Origin: PCC-6802 sp031388585
GTDB lineage: Bacteria; Cyanobacteriota; Cyanobacteriia; Pseudanabaenales; Pseudanabaenaceae
Direction of reading: 5' to 3'
Assembly (NCBI GenBank): GCA_031388585.1
Contig: JANMRU010000141.1
Location: forward strand, 1-64,000
DNA length: 64,000 nucleotides
The notes beneath the pieces were generated by a model, which had not been told where the DNA came from, searched no databases, and saw nothing but the letters and a program-made list of their open reading frames with translations. How positions within the stretch are numbered: position 1 is the stretch's first letter; every line of letters starts with the position of its first letter. Shown piece after piece: positions 17,874-27,055 of this stretch. Made by a program: the position numbers and the translations under genes.

Positions 17874-19901
17874 GTGGAAAAGGGTACGCTGGTTGAATTT
17901 CGTCTGCATGGCGATCGCCGCTTGGCGGTAGTCGATCGGCCAGAAGGTAAAAAACACCTACAAGTAATTGACGAAAATGGCACGACACATACGGTACATC
18001 CCCGCGAGATTGACTATGTGATTAAAGGTAGCCCTAAAGCTGAGCCAGAAAGATTTACAGTCAAGCAGATCCCAACTTTTCACCAGCAGGTCAAGCCATT
18101 CCTCGACCCTTCTAGCCTAGAGGTAGCTTGGGAGATCTTGGTAGAGGATAATCAGCCCGTTACTCCCGATCAATTAGCACAGTTACTGTTTTCGCAGATC
18201 AGTGCCGCTACAACCTACGCAGCTCATTGCTTGCTCAGTGAAGATAAGCTCTACTTCAAGCAAAAGGGCACTAACTACGAGCCCCGATCTACAACCCAAG
18301 TGGCGGAGTTAAAACACCAGGCTGAAGTCGCAGCAGCAAGGGTAAATGAAGCGGAAGCATTTTTGCAAAAACTTAAAACCAAATTAGAGGGGACAGAAAT
18401 AGAGTGGACGAGTAGCGATCGCCATCGGTTAGAGAGCCTGGAGCGCTATGCTCTAAATGGCGAAGATTCTTCGGACAAATCTGTCGCGATCGATCTTTTA
18501 ACTGCACTCCAGCGCTCTAAGCATGATATTGCTGCATTTCAGCTTCTAGTCGATCTGGGTATCTGGAGCGTGCACGAAAATCTCCACCTTCGCCGCAGTC
18601 AGATTCCTACCCGATTTGCCGCTGATCTGCTTGCAAAAGTGCAGGAGCTGATGGATTCCCCTATTCCCGATCCCATCGAGCGCATCGATCTTACCCATCT
18701 ACACGTCTATACGATTGATGATGAGAGTACGACGGAAATTGATGATGGCCTCAGTGTTGAGACCCTGGAGTCTGGCAAACATCGCATCTGGATTCACATC
18801 GCCGACCCGACGCGCTGGGTGCAGCCCAATGACGTTTTAGATCGCGAAGCCCGCAAGCGTGGAACTAGCGTTTATCTGCCCACAGGGGTAATTCCCATGT
18901 TTCCCACGGAATTCGCCACTGGGCCAATGAGTTTAGTGCAGGGGCAGATACGTCATGCGCTCTCATTTGCCGTTGAGCTAGATGCAACTGGTGGAGTGGA
19001 GAAATATGATATCTATGCTAGTACGATCAAGCCCAACTATCGCCTCACATATGAAGATGTGACTGAGATGCTTGAACTCGGAGTAGAATCTGACTTAGAA
19101 GCTCTGGCTAACTATGCCCACCTCAGAACTGACTGGCGGAAATCGCAGGGCGCGATCAACATCGACTTACCAGAAACCAATATTAAGGTCGATTTAAACA
19201 ACCCTGAGAAACTGACCTTAGAGATTTTAGACGACTCCTTCTCTAGACAGCTAGTCGCTGAGATGATGATTCTGACTGGCGAGGTCGCAGCTAAATTTGC
19301 CCAAGCCCATAATATTCCAATTCCCTACCGCTTCCAAGAGCAACCCGATCTGCCCTCCGAAGAAGAGATTATGCAACTGCCACCTGGACCGGTGCGCGAA
19401 TTTGCGATTTGTCGCTGCATGACCAAGGGTGAGGCGGGCGTTTATCCCTCTCGCCATGCTGGATTAGGCTTAGATGCCTACGCACAGGTAACTTCACCAA
19501 TTCGTCGTTATAGCGATCTGTTGGCTCACTGGCAGATTAAAGCTCATCTCAGCGGCGAACCCTTACCGTTTACGACAGATACCTTGAGCGATTTGTTGCA
19601 GATGATCGATCCTGGTGTTTACGAAGCGATTCAAATCGAGCGTCAATCAACACGTTACTGGAGTTTGGAATATCTCAATCGTTATCGTGATACGGTATGG
19701 AGAGCGCTGCTATTAGATTGGTTGCGTGAAAGCGAGCGGCTCGGACTAGTTCTATTCGAGGATTTGGGACTCAAGCTTCCGATGCGATTGACCAGAACTA
19801 TTAATGTGGGCGAGAATCTCAACCTAAAAGTAGTAGATGTCGATCCCCGCAAGGATATTATCCAGTTTCAGGAGGTACAGGCAGCAGTTCTGCAGCCTTG
19901 A
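17874..19901 (+). CDS. RNase II/R-family exoribonuclease
   Basis: 675 residues, GTG start (VEKGTLVEFR), as in other cyanobacterial members. An N-terminal beta domain (~1-55) is followed by a helical winged region and the RNB catalytic domain (~275-570), whose metal-binding aspartates are seen in TIDDESTTEIDDGLSVE; TSPIRRYSDLLAHWQIKAHL is the conserved RNB end motif. The C-terminal S1-like region is short and there is no Lys-rich tail as in E. coli RNase R. It degrades RNA 3' to 5'. Symbol left open because cyanobacterial enzymes are named rnb, rnr or zam inconsistently. Confidence 0.9.
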   Translation: MEKGTLVEFRLHGDRRLAVVDRPEGKKHLQVIDENGTTHTVHPREIDYVIKGSPKAEPERFTVKQIPTFHQQVKPFLDPSSLEVAWEILVEDNQPVTPDQLAQLLFSQISAATTYAAHCLLSEDKLYFKQKGTNYEPRSTTQVAELKHQAEVAAARVNEAEAFLQKLKTKLEGTEIEWTSSDRHRLESLERYALNGEDSSDKSVAIDLLTALQRSKHDIAAFQLLVDLGIWSVHENLHLRRSQIPTRFAADLLAKVQELMDSPIPDPIERIDLTHLHVYTIDDESTTEIDDGLSVETLESGKHRIWIHIADPTRWVQPNDVLDREARKRGTSVYLPTGVIPMFPTEFATGPMSLVQGQIRHALSFAVELDATGGVEKYDIYASTIKPNYRLTYEDVTEMLELGVESDLEALANYAHLRTDWRKSQGAINIDLPETNIKVDLNNPEKLTLEILDDSFSRQLVAEMMILTGEVAAKFAQAHNIPIPYRFQEQPDLPSEEEIMQLPPGPVREFAICRCMTKGEAGVYPSRHAGLGLDAYAQVTSPIRRYSDLLAHWQIKAHLSGEPLPFTTDTLSDLLQMIDPGVYEAIQIERQSTRYWSLEYLNRYRDTVWRALLLDWLRESERLGLVLFEDLGLKLPMRLTRTINVGENLNLKVVDVDPRKDIIQFQEVQAAVLQP

Positions 19902-19908
19902 ATCTTGT

Positions 19909-20024
19909 CTATAGCGATCGCCAATTAGGTCAGGACGGGGTGGAGGGGTAGAACCCCTCCGTGGGGGCATTGCCCCCACACCCCCAATTAAAATCTGTCC
20001 TAACGATCTAGGCGCTGGCTATAG
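19909..20024 (+). repeat. MITE-like repeat, family A copy 1
   Basis: About 116 bases with imperfect terminal inverted repeats CTATAGCGATCGCC and GGCGCTGGCTATAG (12 of 14 match). Inside are GAGGGG/CCCCTC and GTGGGGGCA/TGCCCCCAC hairpins and outer GGACGG/CTGTCC blocks. Nearly the same sequence is at 36943-37055 and a diverged inverted copy is at 51112-51222. It lies just after the RNase stop and may serve as its terminator. Confidence 0.85.
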
Positions 20025-20186
20025 ATTTAAACTTTTACAAAGACGCGATTTGTAGTCCCCGATCGTTAGGAGTTGGCAACTGGTATATTACGGGTAATTT
20101 CCGAGATGCAAATTTGAGCGTGGAAAATTTTCTTGCGCTGCTTTGAATTAGTTGGAAAAGCGATCGCTAAGCAGATATTGACCGTT

Positions 20187-20648
20187 ATGGAATCTATAGC
20201 TACAATCCCAGAACTTGATGATTTTAAGCTGACCTATGAACCTATAGATGTAGGTGAGGTTTACAAATTAGCTGATGCATCGGCTAATGGAGCCGTTGTG
20301 TTAATGAGTGGCATGGTACGCGACAAGACAGCAGGCAGAGCCGTAGATCACCTCGATTATCAGGCGTATGATGTGATGGCACTGCGGGTATTCCACCAAA
20401 TTGCAGGGGATATTCGACACAGGTATCCTGATGTCAGCCGTGTTGCGATCCATCATCGTCTGGGCAAATTAAGTGTGGGTGAAATCAGCGTCCTGATTGC
20501 GGTTGGCTCCCCCCATCGCGGCGAGGCATTTGATGCTTGCCGCTACGCCATTGATACGCTCAAGCAGAATGCCCCAATCTGGAAAAAAGAATACTGGCTT
20601 GACGGCGACAGCACTTGGGTTAATATTGGCAAATGCAATTTGCCGTAA
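20187..20648 (+). CDS. moaE: molybdopterin synthase catalytic subunit MoaE
   Basis: 153 residues from the ATG at 20187; the upstream in-frame start at 20133 adds residues not seen in the family. Family motifs are SGMVRDKTAGRAV, HRLGKLSVGE, SPHRGEAFDACRYAIDTLK and PIWKKE, which holds the lysines that bind and convert precursor Z. MoaE works with MoaD to insert the dithiolene sulfurs of molybdopterin. No moaD or other mo-cofactor gene is adjacent. Confidence 0.95.
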   Translation: MESIATIPELDDFKLTYEPIDVGEVYKLADASANGAVVLMSGMVRDKTAGRAVDHLDYQAYDVMALRVFHQIAGDIRHRYPDVSRVAIHHRLGKLSVGEISVLIAVGSPHRGEAFDACRYAIDTLKQNAPIWKKEYWLDGDSTWVNIGKCNLP

Positions 20649-20686
20649 GCTCCACCTCTTCAATCCTCAAAAGAGGAATATCACAG

Positions 20687-22099
20687 ATGAAAAAATCAGC
20701 TTTAGATTTTGGTTTGGATTTAACTCTAGCTAGTGCGATCGCCGCTTTAGGTCTACTGTTTTCGACAGTCTTAGTCAATACTCAAGCAGGCGCACAAACA
20801 AGCTCAGTTGCTTCGCTAGCCAATACCTCGGCGCGACTTAACCAACATCAAAGTCGGAGATCGCAAATGCGCCCCGAGAGTTTTGACCTGGCACTGTATC
20901 CGATCGTAGATGCTAACGAAAGATATTGGATTAGCTTGCTATGGGATACGGGTATCGTGGAGCCACAGACAGATTATGCGGCCAAAGCTTTAGGGGAAAT
21001 CCTAGCTTTAACCACTACCCCCAATTTATCCGAGGCGCAATCGCGCATAGTCCATGCCGCGATGCAGGTAGGTACGCAGTTATACGCCAGCAATCCTACT
21101 CTCAACACCACAATCGAAAAGGCATTCTTGCAAACAATCGATCGCGGCCTCGATCCAGAATGGGTAGCGATGTCGCTTTCAGGATTAGGCAAGGGCAGTA
21201 TCGAGGTGCAGGAACTCCAACAACTGGGCGATCGCGTCAAACAAAGATTCCCTCGCTGGTCGCAAAATATCTACCTTTACACGACAATGCGAGAGATTGA
21301 GGAGATGGTTTCTCCCTCTGACACTCCGCCCTTAAACGATCTTCTAAATTGGACAGGCATTCCCGATCGATTCCATCTCTATGTAATTTGCCAACGAAAT
21401 CGCCAGATCTTATGTCAAGCCGTAGTTAAGGATCGAAATGGCAAATTTATCAGAGAGAATGGGAAGCTCTGGTCTGTTCCTTTGTTACTGCGATCGCTAC
21501 ATCACCTGAGTTGGAATTTCACGCGCGGCCAAACTCCACAGGGCATTTATCGCATTGAAGGTACAGTACCGCAGCCAGATACTGAATATTTTAGAGCCTA
21601 CGGTCAGTTCCCATTGGTCAAAATATTTGTACCGTTTGAAGCTGGTGTGAAGGAGTTTTTGCCAGGTCGCAAAGGTGGCTTTAGAGAAAACATTCAAGCC
21701 TATCAAGCACTTTTGCCACCATCCTGGCAGAACTATTTTCCCATCCAACAAACCTATTGGGCGGGAATGAGTGGCAGATCGCTATTTCGGATTCACGGCA
21801 GTGGGGAAGCAGCTACCTATTTCCCAGGCAACCGTCCACAACAGGGCAATAATACCTGGAGCCCAACCATTGGTTGCCTTTCCGCGCTGGAGTCATATGA
21901 CGATCGCGGTAATCTCTCGCAAACAGATATGCCTAAGATTTTGAGGACGCTGACGACTTTAGGCGGAGGTAATTTATCAGGTTATCTAATCGTTGTAGAA
22001 GTTCCTGGCGATGCCAAAAATCCGATCTCTTTAGAAACCATTCAGGCGGCGATCGCATCGCAACCTAGAGCCCAAGTAAACCAATCGAGAATACCCTAG
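20687..22099 (+). CDS. secreted protein with YkuD-like (L,D-transpeptidase-like) C-terminal region
   Basis: 470 residues from the ATG at 20687 (AGAGGA lies 11 bases upstream). A signal peptide or anchor covers residues ~10-37. The middle is helical. The C-terminal part contains GIYRIEG and FPLVKIFVPFE, then His370 (RIHGSG) and Cys397 in SPTIGCLSA, spaced like the HG...SxGC active site of YkuD L,D-transpeptidases. The motif is not the classical SHGCIRL, so peptidoglycan cross-linking activity is a hypothesis. It starts 38 bases after moaE. Confidence 0.55.
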   Translation: MKKSALDFGLDLTLASAIAALGLLFSTVLVNTQAGAQTSSVASLANTSARLNQHQSRRSQMRPESFDLALYPIVDANERYWISLLWDTGIVEPQTDYAAKALGEILALTTTPNLSEAQSRIVHAAMQVGTQLYASNPTLNTTIEKAFLQTIDRGLDPEWVAMSLSGLGKGSIEVQELQQLGDRVKQRFPRWSQNIYLYTTMREIEEMVSPSDTPPLNDLLNWTGIPDRFHLYVICQRNRQILCQAVVKDRNGKFIRENGKLWSVPLLLRSLHHLSWNFTRGQTPQGIYRIEGTVPQPDTEYFRAYGQFPLVKIFVPFEAGVKEFLPGRKGGFRENIQAYQALLPPSWQNYFPIQQTYWAGMSGRSLFRIHGSGEAATYFPGNRPQQGNNTWSPTIGCLSALESYDDRGNLSQTDMPKILRTLTTLGGGNLSGYLIVVEVPGDAKNPISLETIQAAIASQPRAQVNQSRIP

Positions 22100-22101
22100 G
22101 A

Positions 22102-22203
22102 TATACAGCAATCAGTTTTTATTTGTTTAGGGATGAAAGGCTGAAACCCATCTGTGGGGGCGCAGCCTCCACCGCCAACTTGCAATTTATATAGGATTGC
22201 TAC
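22102..22203 (+). repeat. MITE-like repeat, family B copy 2
   Basis: ATACAGCAATCAG-TTTTTATTTGTTTAGGG at the left and AACTTGCAATTTATATAGGATTGCTACA at the right, with a G/C-rich centre. The ends AGCAATC and GATTGCT are inverted repeats. It lies between the YkuD-like gene and the phosphatase gene and ends about 48 bases before the latter's start, so it may contribute to its leader. Confidence 0.65.
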
Positions 22204-22250
22204 ATACCTTTGCAGGTATAATTTCAATCGAACTGAAAGCGGTAAATGCA

Positions 22251-23120
22251 ATGCACGATTTGGCCGAATTGTTAGCGATCGCCCGCCCGATTGCCTGGGG
22301 AGCAGCAGAAATTTTATTGAAATATTACCAATCACCCCAGGATTTGCAGATTACCGATAAGGGGAATGATGAGGGTGATGTGACTTCGGCAGATTTGGCC
22401 GCGAATGAATATATTTTGCAAAACCTCCAGCAAAATCTAGGGACAAAGGATTTTGCCTATCTTAGTGAAGAGACCGAAGACGATATCACGAGGCTAGAGC
22501 ATGACTGGGTATGGATGATCGACCCGATGGATGGTACTAGCGATTTTATTAAACGCACAGGCGAATTTGCCGTTCATATTGGGTTGGCATATCAGCAACG
22601 TCCCATTTTGGGATTAGTCGCTGCGCCTGTGGCAGGGAAACTGTTTACGGCTACTTCTGGTGGTGGGGCTTATGTAGAACTATTGAATGGCGAAAAAACA
22701 CGCTTGCAAGTTTCCAAAAAAATTGAAATGGAGAGAATGGTGGCGATCGCTAGTCGTAGCCATCGCAGCCCCAAGTTAGATTATGTCCTGAAACATTTGC
22801 CCAAAGAAGGAGAAATCACTTTAGGTAGTATTGGCGGTAAGTTAGCCGCGATCGCTGAAGGGACGGCGGATTACTATGTTTCAATTTCAGGTAAGTCCGC
22901 GCCCAAAGACTGGGACTATTGCGCTCCCGAAATTATTCTCACCGAGGCCGGGGGCAAATTGACTCACTTCGATCTCAGCCCATTAACCTATAACAATGCC
23001 GATATATTTCAGTGGGGCGGCATTATTGCCAGTAACCGCCGCTGCCATGCCGATCTTTGCAAACTCAGTCAAGCCGCTTTGTCGGCCATGGAAGCCATGG
23101 AAGCCATGGAACAAGCCTAA
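22251..23120 (+). CDS. inositol monophosphatase family, 3'(2'),5'-bisphosphate nucleotidase (CysQ) type
   Basis: 289 residues from the ATG at 22251. Metal-binding motifs of the family: SEETEDD (motif 1), MIDPMDGTSDF (motif 2) and DWDYCAPEIILTEAGG (motif 3). The DGTSDFIKRTGEFAVHIGL stretch resembles CysQ (DGTKEFIKRNGEF) more than SuhB, so hydrolysis of 3'-phosphoadenosine 5'-phosphate from sulfate assimilation is likely; inositol phosphate is an alternative. The C terminus has three perfect GCCATGGAA units coding Ala-Met-Glu, an unconserved tail. Confidence 0.8.
   Translation: MHDLAELLAIARPIAWGAAEILLKYYQSPQDLQITDKGNDEGDVTSADLAANEYILQNLQQNLGTKDFAYLSEETEDDITRLEHDWVWMIDPMDGTSDFIKRTGEFAVHIGLAYQQRPILGLVAAPVAGKLFTATSGGGAYVELLNGEKTRLQVSKKIEMERMVAIASRSHRSPKLDYVLKHLPKEGEITLGSIGGKLAAIAEGTADYYVSISGKSAPKDWDYCAPEIILTEAGGKLTHFDLSPLTYNNADIFQWGGIIASNRRCHADLCKLSQAALSAMEAMEAMEQA
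23085..23111 (+). repeat. in-frame 9-bp tandem repeat
   Basis: GCCATGGAA occurs three times in direct tandem at the 3' end of the CysQ-like gene, giving AMEAMEAME. It looks like recent slippage. Confidence 0.9.
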
Positions 23121-23267
23121 AACTCCAAACTAACGCAATAGGCTCGCAGTCTAAACCTGTTAGAATGAGTTGAAAGCCCGAGCGCTAGTCAGTTTTAACT
23201 CAATTCAGCTATCAGCCCATAAGCGTTAGGCTCCCCATACGGTTGTTTAATTGTAAGGAGGCGCAGA

Positions 23268-24806
23268 ATGAAACCGAATTACCTGATTGTAGGTAGTGGT
23301 CTGTCGGCACTGGTTTTTGCGGCTCTGATGGCAAAATCTGGTAAGAAAGTGCAGATCTTAGAAGCCCACGAGCATCCAGGCGGCTTTGGTCACACGTTTA
23401 CGATGGCCCAGAAATATACATTTAATGCTCAACTCCATTATGTGTGGAATTGTGGCGAAGGGCAGACTGTGAATCAGGTGCTCAAAAAACTGAACCTGGA
23501 TCGAGAAGTGACTTTTGAGCGTTACGATCCCGATGGTTTTGACCATATGAGAATGCCGGGCTACTCGCTAGATATTCCTTCGGAATCTGAGGAGCTAGTT
23601 CTGAGGCTAGCCAAGCTTTTTCCGCAGCATACCGATCGCATTCGCAAATTTATGGCTGAAGTCCAAAAAACGGCTGAGGGATTAGAGAACTTATCATTTC
23701 CACTTATTCCGACTCAAGTATTTCAGCACTTTGGTGCGGTGCTCTGCGCCCTAACCTATCTGAATAGTACGCTTCAGGATGTCTTCGATAAATTTAAACT
23801 ACCGAAAGAGGCTCAAACGCTGTTGGCGCTGCAATGGCCTGATTTCTTATTACCTCCGAATCGACTCTCTTTTTATGCCTGGGTAATTTTGTTTACGGGA
23901 TATCAAAAAGGAGCGTTTTATCCCACTAAGCACTTCGAGCATGTCATAAATTCCCTAGTTAAGCTAATTGAGCAGCATGGAGGTAAGGTTCTGCTGAATC
24001 ATGAAGTCACTAGTTTTACGGTCAAAAATAAAACTGTGACTGGAGTCCAGGCGATCAATAAGATCGCCCATCAAACTGAAGAATTCACAGGTGAAACGAT
24101 TATCTGCAACATGGATCCCAAAAAAGCAGCCAAGCTAATTGGAGTGGAAAACTTCTCCCCAACAATTCGCCAGAAACTCAACTATGATTACTCGGCGTCA
24201 AACTATATGGCCTACTGCGTGGTTAAAGATATCGACCTGCGCGATTATGGATTTGGCAAGTGGAATACCTTCTATACTGGCGATCGCGATTTAAATCAGG
24301 CATTCGATCGCATGTATGAAAAACATGATTTTTCTAATCCCAGTTTTGCGATTACGACACCGACTTTACTCACAAAGGAGCAACTCGACTGCCCAGAAGA
24401 CTGCCAAATTATTGAATTCCTCACCGTTGCTAATTATGACTACTTTAAAAAGCTGCAAGAAAGCGATCGCAAGGCTTATAGACAGAAAAAAACCGAAATC
24501 TTCGATGCCATTCTGGACGTAGTCGAAAAAAACTATATTCCGAATTTCAGAAAACACATTGTGTTTAAAATTACTGGCAGTCCCACTACAAATGAGCGGT
24601 TTTGCTGGTGTCCGCAGGGGAATTCCTATGGTTCTAATCTCACACCCCGCAATATGGGAATTGGCAGGCTGAATTATCAGACATCCTTGAAGAATTTCTA
24701 TTTTTGCAATGCATCATCAGGTTACCCAGGCTTTGCGCCGACATTTTGGACTGGAGCAGTTTTATATCAGCGATTGTCAGGAGATTTGATTCTATCGAAT
24801 AACTAA
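23268..24806 (+). CDS. FAD-dependent oxidoreductase of the phytoene desaturase/carotenoid isomerase (CrtI/CrtISO) superfamily
   Basis: 512 residues, ATG with TAAGGAGG upstream. An N-terminal Rossmann FAD-binding motif IVGSGLSALVFAALMAKSG (residues 6-24) is followed by VQILEAHEHPGGFGHTF, as in CrtI-type enzymes. The C terminus has NFYFCNASSGYPGFAPTFWTGAVLYQRL, the FAD-proximal end motif of CrtI/CrtISO/RetSat-like proteins. It is not CrtISO (CrtH) or CrtD by obvious identity. The substrate is unknown. Another FAD enzyme starts about 50 bases downstream, suggesting a two-step pathway. Confidence 0.75.
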   Translation: MKPNYLIVGSGLSALVFAALMAKSGKKVQILEAHEHPGGFGHTFTMAQKYTFNAQLHYVWNCGEGQTVNQVLKKLNLDREVTFERYDPDGFDHMRMPGYSLDIPSESEELVLRLAKLFPQHTDRIRKFMAEVQKTAEGLENLSFPLIPTQVFQHFGAVLCALTYLNSTLQDVFDKFKLPKEAQTLLALQWPDFLLPPNRLSFYAWVILFTGYQKGAFYPTKHFEHVINSLVKLIEQHGGKVLLNHEVTSFTVKNKTVTGVQAINKIAHQTEEFTGETIICNMDPKKAAKLIGVENFSPTIRQKLNYDYSASNYMAYCVVKDIDLRDYGFGKWNTFYTGDRDLNQAFDRMYEKHDFSNPSFAITTPTLLTKEQLDCPEDCQIIEFLTVANYDYFKKLQESDRKAYRQKKTEIFDAILDVVEKNYIPNFRKHIVFKITGSPTTNERFCWCPQGNSYGSNLTPRNMGIGRLNYQTSLKNFYFCNASSGYPGFAPTFWTGAVLYQRLSGDLILSNN

Positions 24807-24859
24807 CCGCAAAGTTACGACTCAATTTTCACGGAATCTCACTAGTTTTGCGATTAAAT

Positions 24860-26074
24860 ATGAAAATAGCGATAATTGGCGGTGGAGCAAGTGGGATGGT
24901 CGCAGCCTACTTACTCGATAAACAGGGGCACCATGTCACGGTTTTTGAAAAGCAACCGATTCTGGGCGGACATATTCGCACGTTAAATCAAAATGTTAAA
25001 CCCAATCGCTCTGATTGCGACCTATGTTTAGAAAGCGGCGTGCTTGAATTTCCCATTGTATTTCACAACTTCCTGGCCTTGATGAAGGAACTGGAAGTGG
25101 AATTAGAACCCGTTAATATTGGATCGGCATTGTTCCTGCAAGATGGTCGCCACTTTCTGTCGGCGGTGATGATTCAAAAGAACTTCACGGGCATTCAGCG
25201 TGCGATCGAATATTTGCGACTTGATGGCATCTACGCCCGTTCCGCAGGACTATGGATCACAACGCATTTTGCGCGATCGCTCGATCTACGAGATCGCCCC
25301 ATGTCTCAATTCGTTCATCGTCAGTTCATCAGGAATTGCTGGCTGAAATTGCTAACCATGTACAGCTACTCGATACCATTTGAACTGATCGACAATTTTC
25401 CAGCGGCATTGGTAATTCCCACACTCCGTGAGTACATCTTTGTCAACTGGGTGAGAATTAAAGGCGGAGTTTATTCCTACATTGCCAAAATCTTGGAACG
25501 ATTCAAGGGCGATCTCCTTCTCAATGTCGATGTTGTGGAGATTTTCAGGTCAACTGATGCCGTTAAAGTTGGACTCTCAGATGGTGTGACACGTGAGTTT
25601 GATAAGATTGTGTTCGCGACACCACCCGATCGAGTAATGGAGTTATTAGCCGATCCGACTGACACCGAAATCAAGCGGTTTTCGGCATGGAAGAGTAACT
25701 ACGCAAAAACTGTTATCCATACCGATACTTCGATGTACGTTAAATACGGCATTAAGCAATTTTCGGAATTTGATTTTTTCCAAACTGAGAGTAGTTGGGG
25801 CTATAATGCCTATCTCAACCAGCTTTGTGGTATCTCATCGTCTGAGCAATATAGTCTAGCGTTTAATCTCGATGAGTTACTTGCAAAAGATAAAATCGTG
25901 CACGTACAGGAACATCACACTCCTCTGTACACGGTTGAGGCTTTCAGGTATAGAGACGAAGTGATCGAGACTAATGGTGAGAATCGTACATATCATGCGG
26001 GAGCATACCTTGGTGATGGTTTGCATGAAGGAGCGGTCGCCTCCGCCATGCGGGTTGCTCAGTTGATTGGGTAG
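24860..26074 (+). CDS. FAD-dependent amine oxidase-like oxidoreductase (COG2907 type)
   Basis: 404 residues from the ATG at 24860 (MKIAIIGGGASG); a TTG 12 bases upstream is less likely. The dinucleotide fold KIAIIGGGASGMVAAYLL is followed by VFEKQPILGGHIRTL, the NAD(P)-binding-8/amino-oxidase signature. The C-terminal end YHAGAYLGDGLHEGAVASAMRVAQLIG matches the COG2907-type FAD proteins, where G-x-G-x-HEGA-x-SA contacts FAD. In other bacteria COG2907 genes sit near fatty acid modifying genes; here the neighbour is a CrtI-like enzyme. Function unknown. Confidence 0.75.
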   Translation: MKIAIIGGGASGMVAAYLLDKQGHHVTVFEKQPILGGHIRTLNQNVKPNRSDCDLCLESGVLEFPIVFHNFLALMKELEVELEPVNIGSALFLQDGRHFLSAVMIQKNFTGIQRAIEYLRLDGIYARSAGLWITTHFARSLDLRDRPMSQFVHRQFIRNCWLKLLTMYSYSIPFELIDNFPAALVIPTLREYIFVNWVRIKGGVYSYIAKILERFKGDLLLNVDVVEIFRSTDAVKVGLSDGVTREFDKIVFATPPDRVMELLADPTDTEIKRFSAWKSNYAKTVIHTDTSMYVKYGIKQFSEFDFFQTESSWGYNAYLNQLCGISSSEQYSLAFNLDELLAKDKIVHVQEHHTPLYTVEAFRYRDEVIETNGENRTYHAGAYLGDGLHEGAVASAMRVAQLIG

Positions 26075-26183
26075 CATGTATTTTGTCACCCGTTCGGATT
26101 CTATCCTGCCAACCCATAATCCCAATCCAAAGAAACAACTATTCGCGTTCCTATCTCCAAATATGCGATCGCAATCGTAAAAA

Positions 26184-26957
26184 TCATGCAGCAGCCAACG
26201 CTTCTTGTCCGTGTTGGCGCATCAGATCCATGAGTTCGTCGCGGTAATCGTGGAAGACAGAGTGGCGTTTAACCAGGTGAGTGCGATTGGGTAGCTTAAC
26301 GGTAATCACCTTACGCACAGTGCCAGGGCGAGAACCGAGAGCATAGATGCGATTGGAGAGAAAAATTGCTTCTTCCACGTCGTGGGTGATCGAGAAGACT
26401 GTAATCCCCGTACGTTGCCAGAGATCGAGCATAAATTCGTGCATCGCTTCTTTTGTGTGAATATCTAAAGCACCGAAAGGTTCATCCATCAGCAGAATTT
26501 TTGGCTCGGAAGCTAGGGCGCGGGCGATCGCCACCCGTTGCTTCATACCACCGGAAAGTTCCTTCGGTAATGATTTAGAAAACTGAGATAATCCCACCAC
26601 ATTGAGATAATAGCTAGCTTGTTCGCGGCGTTCCTTTTTAGGGACACCTTGTAGTTTTAGCCCAAACTCGGTGTTTTGCAGCACTGTCATCCAGGGATAA
26701 AGGGTGTAGTTCTGAAACACCATGCCGCGATCGGGTCCTGGTGAAGTGACACGCTTACCCTCAATTCTGATTTCACCACTAGTTGGCAAGTCAAGCCCAG
26801 CAATCTGACGCAGCAAAGTAGACTTACCTGAACCCGATGCCCCCACAACGCAAATAAACTCACCTTGCTCGATCGACATATTAATGTCTCTAAGCACAAC
26901 CAGGGTTCCTTGCTGAGTCTCAAAGTTCTTGTTTAAGCGATTGATTTGTAAAAACAT
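26184..26957 (-). CDS. ATP-binding protein of the guanidine-linked ABC importer
   Basis: 257 residues from the ATG at 26957; an upstream in-frame start would add 18 residues. It has Walker A GASGSGKST, Q-loop FQNYTLYPW, signature LSGGMKQR, Walker B ILLMDEPFGALD and the switch His in SITHDVEEA, as in the NitT/TauT/SsuB group. It is the last gene of the guanidine operon, 98 bases after the permease. In Synechocystis the gene in the same place (sll1082) belongs to the same cluster, so guanidine uptake is a strong inference. Confidence 0.88.
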   Translation of the reverse strand: MFLQINRLNKNFETQQGTLVVLRDINMSIEQGEFICVVGASGSGKSTLLRQIAGLDLPTSGEIRIEGKRVTSPGPDRGMVFQNYTLYPWMTVLQNTEFGLKLQGVPKKERREQASYYLNVVGLSQFSKSLPKELSGGMKQRVAIARALASEPKILLMDEPFGALDIHTKEAMHEFMLDLWQRTGITVFSITHDVEEAIFLSNRIYALGSRPGTVRKVITVKLPNRTHLVKRHSVFHDYRDELMDLMRQHGQEALAAA

Positions 26958-27055
26958 GATTTTAATACTGGTTATAAATCTTATATATTCTGGATCGATT
27001 TCAGGTGACATGCTGTAAATTTGGTCACACTTCTATAGCACTCCCACGCAAGCAA

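Noticed and set aside
17767..17988. Upstream extension of ycf35
   Set aside because: Strong ribosome binding site at the internal ATG and family length of about 125 residues support the shorter start; the extension overlaps the divergent RNase gene.
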